Assembly (NCBI GenBank): GCA_020441735.1
Contig: JAGRLQ010000154.1
Span: forward strand, 1-8,093
DNA: 8,093 nucleotides
Direction: 5' to 3'
DNA from: Nitratireductor sp.
GTDB taxonomy: Bacteria > Pseudomonadota > Alphaproteobacteria > Rhizobiales > Rhizobiaceae
Part shown: positions 6,245 to 8,093 of the stretch, piece after piece
Position numbering within the stretch: position 1 is the first letter of the stretch
Layout of the letters: each line of letters starts with the position of its first letter
Position numbers and translations under genes: made by a program
Notes under the pieces: model-generated
Told to the model about the DNA's origin: nothing
What the model saw: the letters and a program-made list of their open reading frames with translations, nothing else
Databases searched by the model: none

Positions 6245-6283
6245 TGTCAAACGGAACACCTAACGTCATCGGGAGGAAACAAG

Positions 6284-7954
6284 ATGACCAAAGACTTCGA
6301 TACCATCAACGGCAAGCCGGCGCATTCCAAGGTGGCGCAGCTCGCAGAGGAATGCCGCGAGGGCAAGATGTCCCGCCGCGAGTTCCTCGCGACCGCATCC
6401 GCGCTCGGGCTGACGTCTGCTGCTGCCTATGGAGCCATCGGGCTCACGGCACCCGCAGAAGCTGCCTCTCATATTCAGGGTGGTGGCACGCTGCGGGTTC
6501 AGATGGAAGTGCGCGCACTGAAAGACACGCGCACCGCCGACTGGTCGCAGATTGCCAACATGACGCGCGGGCACCTTGAATATCTCGTCGAATACAACTC
6601 CGACGGTACGTTCCGCGGCATGCTGCTGGACAGCTGGGAAATCAACGACGACGCCACTGAATACGTCCTGCATGTGCGCAAGGGCGTGAAGTGGAACAAT
6701 GGCGACGACTTCACTGCAGCCGATGTGGCGCGCAACTTCGAGCGCTGGTGCGAGAAGGACGTCGAGGGCAACTCGATGGCCGGACGCGTGGCGACGCTGA
6801 TTGACGAGAGCACCGGCAAGGCGCTTGCAGGTGCCATCGAGGTGGTGGACGATCATACGGTCAAGCTGAAACTGCCGAGCCCTGACATTACCATCATTCC
6901 GGGCGCTGCCGACTATCCGGCTGCCATTGTGCACAGCTCCTATGATCCGGCTGATACCCAGAACGCCGTCGGTACCGGCCCGTATCTGCTGACGGATCTT
7001 GAAGTTGGCGTGAAATGTGCCCTGGTCCGTAATGCCGACCATACCTGGTGGGGCACGGACGTCTATGGCGGTCCGTATCTCGACCGCATCGAGTACATCG
7101 ACTACGGCCAGGATCCATCCGCCTGGGTGGCGGCGATCGAGGCCGAGGAAGTCGACATGCTTTACGAGACGGTCGGCGAATTCGTTACCGTCATCGACGG
7201 TCTTGGCTGGACCAAGTCGGAATCCGTCACGGCAGCGACCATCGTCATCCGCCCGAACCAGCTGGCTGAAGTTGATGGCAAAAAGCCTTACGCTGACGCC
7301 CGTGTACGCCGGGCCCTTTCGATGGCGGTCGATAACTCGGTGTGTCTGGAACTGGGGTATTCGGGTCTTGGTACGGTGGCTCAGAACCACCATGTCTGCC
7401 CGATCCACCCCGAATATGCCGATATTGGCCCGGCACCGCATGATCCTGCAGGCGCGCTTGCGCTGATGAAGGAAGCCGGCATGGAAGACTACGAGCACGA
7501 GCTCATTTCCATCGACGACGACTGGCGCAAGAACACCACCGATGCGGTTGCCGCGCAATTGCGCGAAGCCGGTATCAAGGTCAAGCGCACCATTCTGCCG
7601 GGATCGACCTTCTGGAACGATTGGGTGAAGTATCCGTTCAGTTCGACGAACTGGAACCAGCGTCCGCTGGGCATCCAGATTCTTGCGCTGGCCTACCGCT
7701 CCGGCATGGCCTGGAACGAGTGGGGCTTCTCCAACAAGGAGTTCGATGATCTCGTCACCCAGGCACTGTCCATTGCTGACGCGGACAAGCGCCGCGAGCT
7801 CATGGCCAAGATTGAGAAGATCATGTGGGATGAGGGCGTTACCATACAGCCGTACTGGCGCTCGCTCTACCGCCACTTCCGAGAAGGCGTGGTGGGTGCA
7901 GATATGCATCCAACCTATGAAATCCACGCTTACAAGCTGGGCCTTTCTGCCTGA
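6284..7954 (+). CDS. ABC transporter substrate-binding protein, family 5 (peptide/nickel type), Tat-exported
   Basis: A 556-aa periplasmic solute receptor for an ABC importer. The N terminus has 28 polar residues, then a twin-arginine signal, MSRREFLATASA (29-40), a weakly hydrophobic stretch and a likely signal peptidase site after Ala60 (AEA). The mature protein starts near GGGTLRVQ and shows SBP_bac_5 features: LLDSWEINDDATEYVLHVRKG (pieces at 114-134), KWNNGDDFTAADV (137-149), GTGPYLL (230-236), and the ADARVRRALSMAVD region (337-350) where the lobes meet. The size fits dipeptide/oligopeptide/opine receptors. Aromatics such as Trp457, Tyr471, Trp477 and Trp480 may line the ligand site, but specificity cannot be assigned. 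The start at 6284 has an excellent ribosome site 6 bases upstream; an upstream in-frame alternative at 6173 lacks one. An ABC permease begins 110 bases downstream. Confidence 0.92.
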   Translation: MTKDFDTINGKPAHSKVAQLAEECREGKMSRREFLATASALGLTSAAAYGAIGLTAPAEAASHIQGGGTLRVQMEVRALKDTRTADWSQIANMTRGHLEYLVEYNSDGTFRGMLLDSWEINDDATEYVLHVRKGVKWNNGDDFTAADVARNFERWCEKDVEGNSMAGRVATLIDESTGKALAGAIEVVDDHTVKLKLPSPDITIIPGAADYPAAIVHSSYDPADTQNAVGTGPYLLTDLEVGVKCALVRNADHTWWGTDVYGGPYLDRIEYIDYGQDPSAWVAAIEAEEVDMLYETVGEFVTVIDGLGWTKSESVTAATIVIRPNQLAEVDGKKPYADARVRRALSMAVDNSVCLELGYSGLGTVAQNHHVCPIHPEYADIGPAPHDPAGALALMKEAGMEDYEHELISIDDDWRKNTTDAVAAQLREAGIKVKRTILPGSTFWNDWVKYPFSSTNWNQRPLGIQILALAYRSGMAWNEWGFSNKEFDDLVTQALSIADADKRRELMAKIEKIMWDEGVTIQPYWRSLYRHFREGVVGADMHPTYEIHAYKLGLSA

Positions 7955-7964
7955 TCAAGCTTGC

Positions 7965-7996
7965 CGCCGTGCCCATGATGGGCACGGCGTTCTTCT
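7965..7996 (+). terminator. Terminator-like hairpin between binding protein and permease
   Basis: CGCCGTGCCC (7965-7974) and GGGCACGGCG (7980-7989) form a perfect 10-bp stem with a 5-base loop, followed by TTCTTCT (7990-7996). It starts 10 bases after the stop of the binding protein. In ABC operons such hairpins commonly lower expression of the downstream permease relative to the binding protein or protect the upstream mRNA, so partial termination is likely rather than a true operon end. Confidence 0.65.
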
Positions 7997-8064
7997 AACT
8001 GGCCCGCCTTGTCCGGCCAGCCGGCTTACTTCCGGTGCACCGGGCAAACGGGACTGGGGGTTGC

Positions 8065-8093
8065 ATGGGACTTTTCATTCTGCGGCGCATAGG
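8065..8093 (+). CDS. ABC transporter permease, 5' fragment
   Basis: Only the first nine codons and two bases are present: MGLFILRRI, cut by the window end. A start of this kind (short hydrophobic segment then RRI) is typical of DppB/OppB-type inner-membrane permeases, and the gene follows a family 5 binding protein as expected. GGGGG at 8056-8060 lies 4 bases upstream of the ATG. The rest of the gene, the second permease and the ATPases should lie beyond the window. Confidence 0.65.

Larger units (their letters stand above)
5953..6283 (+). promoter_or_regulatory. Leader and promoter region of the ABC transporter operon
   Basis: No gene is seen in these 331 bases. No convincing terminator follows the GST gene. 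The 3' half holds a promoter-like pair (6128-6155), a hairpin (6221-6244) and the strong ribosome binding site GGGAGGAAA at 6271-6279. A second -35-like TTGACC occurs at 6071-6076 without a good partner. Confidence 0.5.

Noticed and set aside
6173..6283. 37-codon N-terminal extension of the binding protein
   Set aside because: It lacks a ribosome site, would bury the strong site at 6271-6279 inside the gene, and would push the Tat signal to residue 66 or so.
6266..7927. Antisense open frame across the substrate-binding protein (553 codons)
   Set aside because: The + strand has an excellent ribosome site, a Tat signal and SBP family motifs. The antisense frame is a codon-bias shadow.

Overview
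The window looks like chromosomal DNA of an alphaproteobacterium, most likely of the Rhizobiales (Hyphomicrobiales). This is an inference from moderately high GC, strong GC bias at third codon positions, promoter-like elements of the TTGCCG / CTAGAT kind, and the gene families present. All recognised genes are on the + strand. There is no rRNA, tRNA, insertion sequence, CRISPR array or phage gene. The genes belong to known families. The least explained material is in the long, hairpin-rich intergenic regions.

Layout. Positions 1-405 are a non-coding leader with several hairpins and an AT-rich promoter-like segment. A tight three-gene block follows: a MetY-type O-acetylhomoserine sulfhydrylase (406-1725), an alpha/beta hydrolase overlapping it by 4 bases (1722-2537), and, after 39 bases, a FadN-type fusion of 3-hydroxyacyl-CoA dehydrogenase and enoyl-CoA hydratase (2577-4895, GTG start). 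A 445-base gap (4896-5340) carries the most interesting signal: a promoter-like pair at 5013-5042, then about 200 bases of highly pairable GC-rich sequence ending in an intrinsic terminator at 5214-5246. It is a candidate small RNA or a regulatory leader. A glutathione S-transferase family gene (5341-5952) comes next. After a 331-base leader with its own promoter-like sequence and hairpin comes a Tat-exported peptide-type ABC substrate-binding protein (6284-7954), then a terminator-like hairpin and the first codons of an ABC permease (8065 onward, cut by the window end).

How the genes may work together. MetY makes homocysteine, or methionine directly from methanethiol, using O-acetylhomoserine. 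The FadN-like protein carries out the hydration and NAD-dependent oxidation steps of beta-oxidation. The hydrolase between them has an intact Ser-Asp-His triad but no evident substrate. Their translational coupling suggests one transcript, perhaps joining acyl-CoA breakdown to sulfur assimilation. That link is a hypothesis. The substrate-binding protein and permease start a separate peptide/opine/nickel-family importer operon whose remaining genes lie beyond the window.
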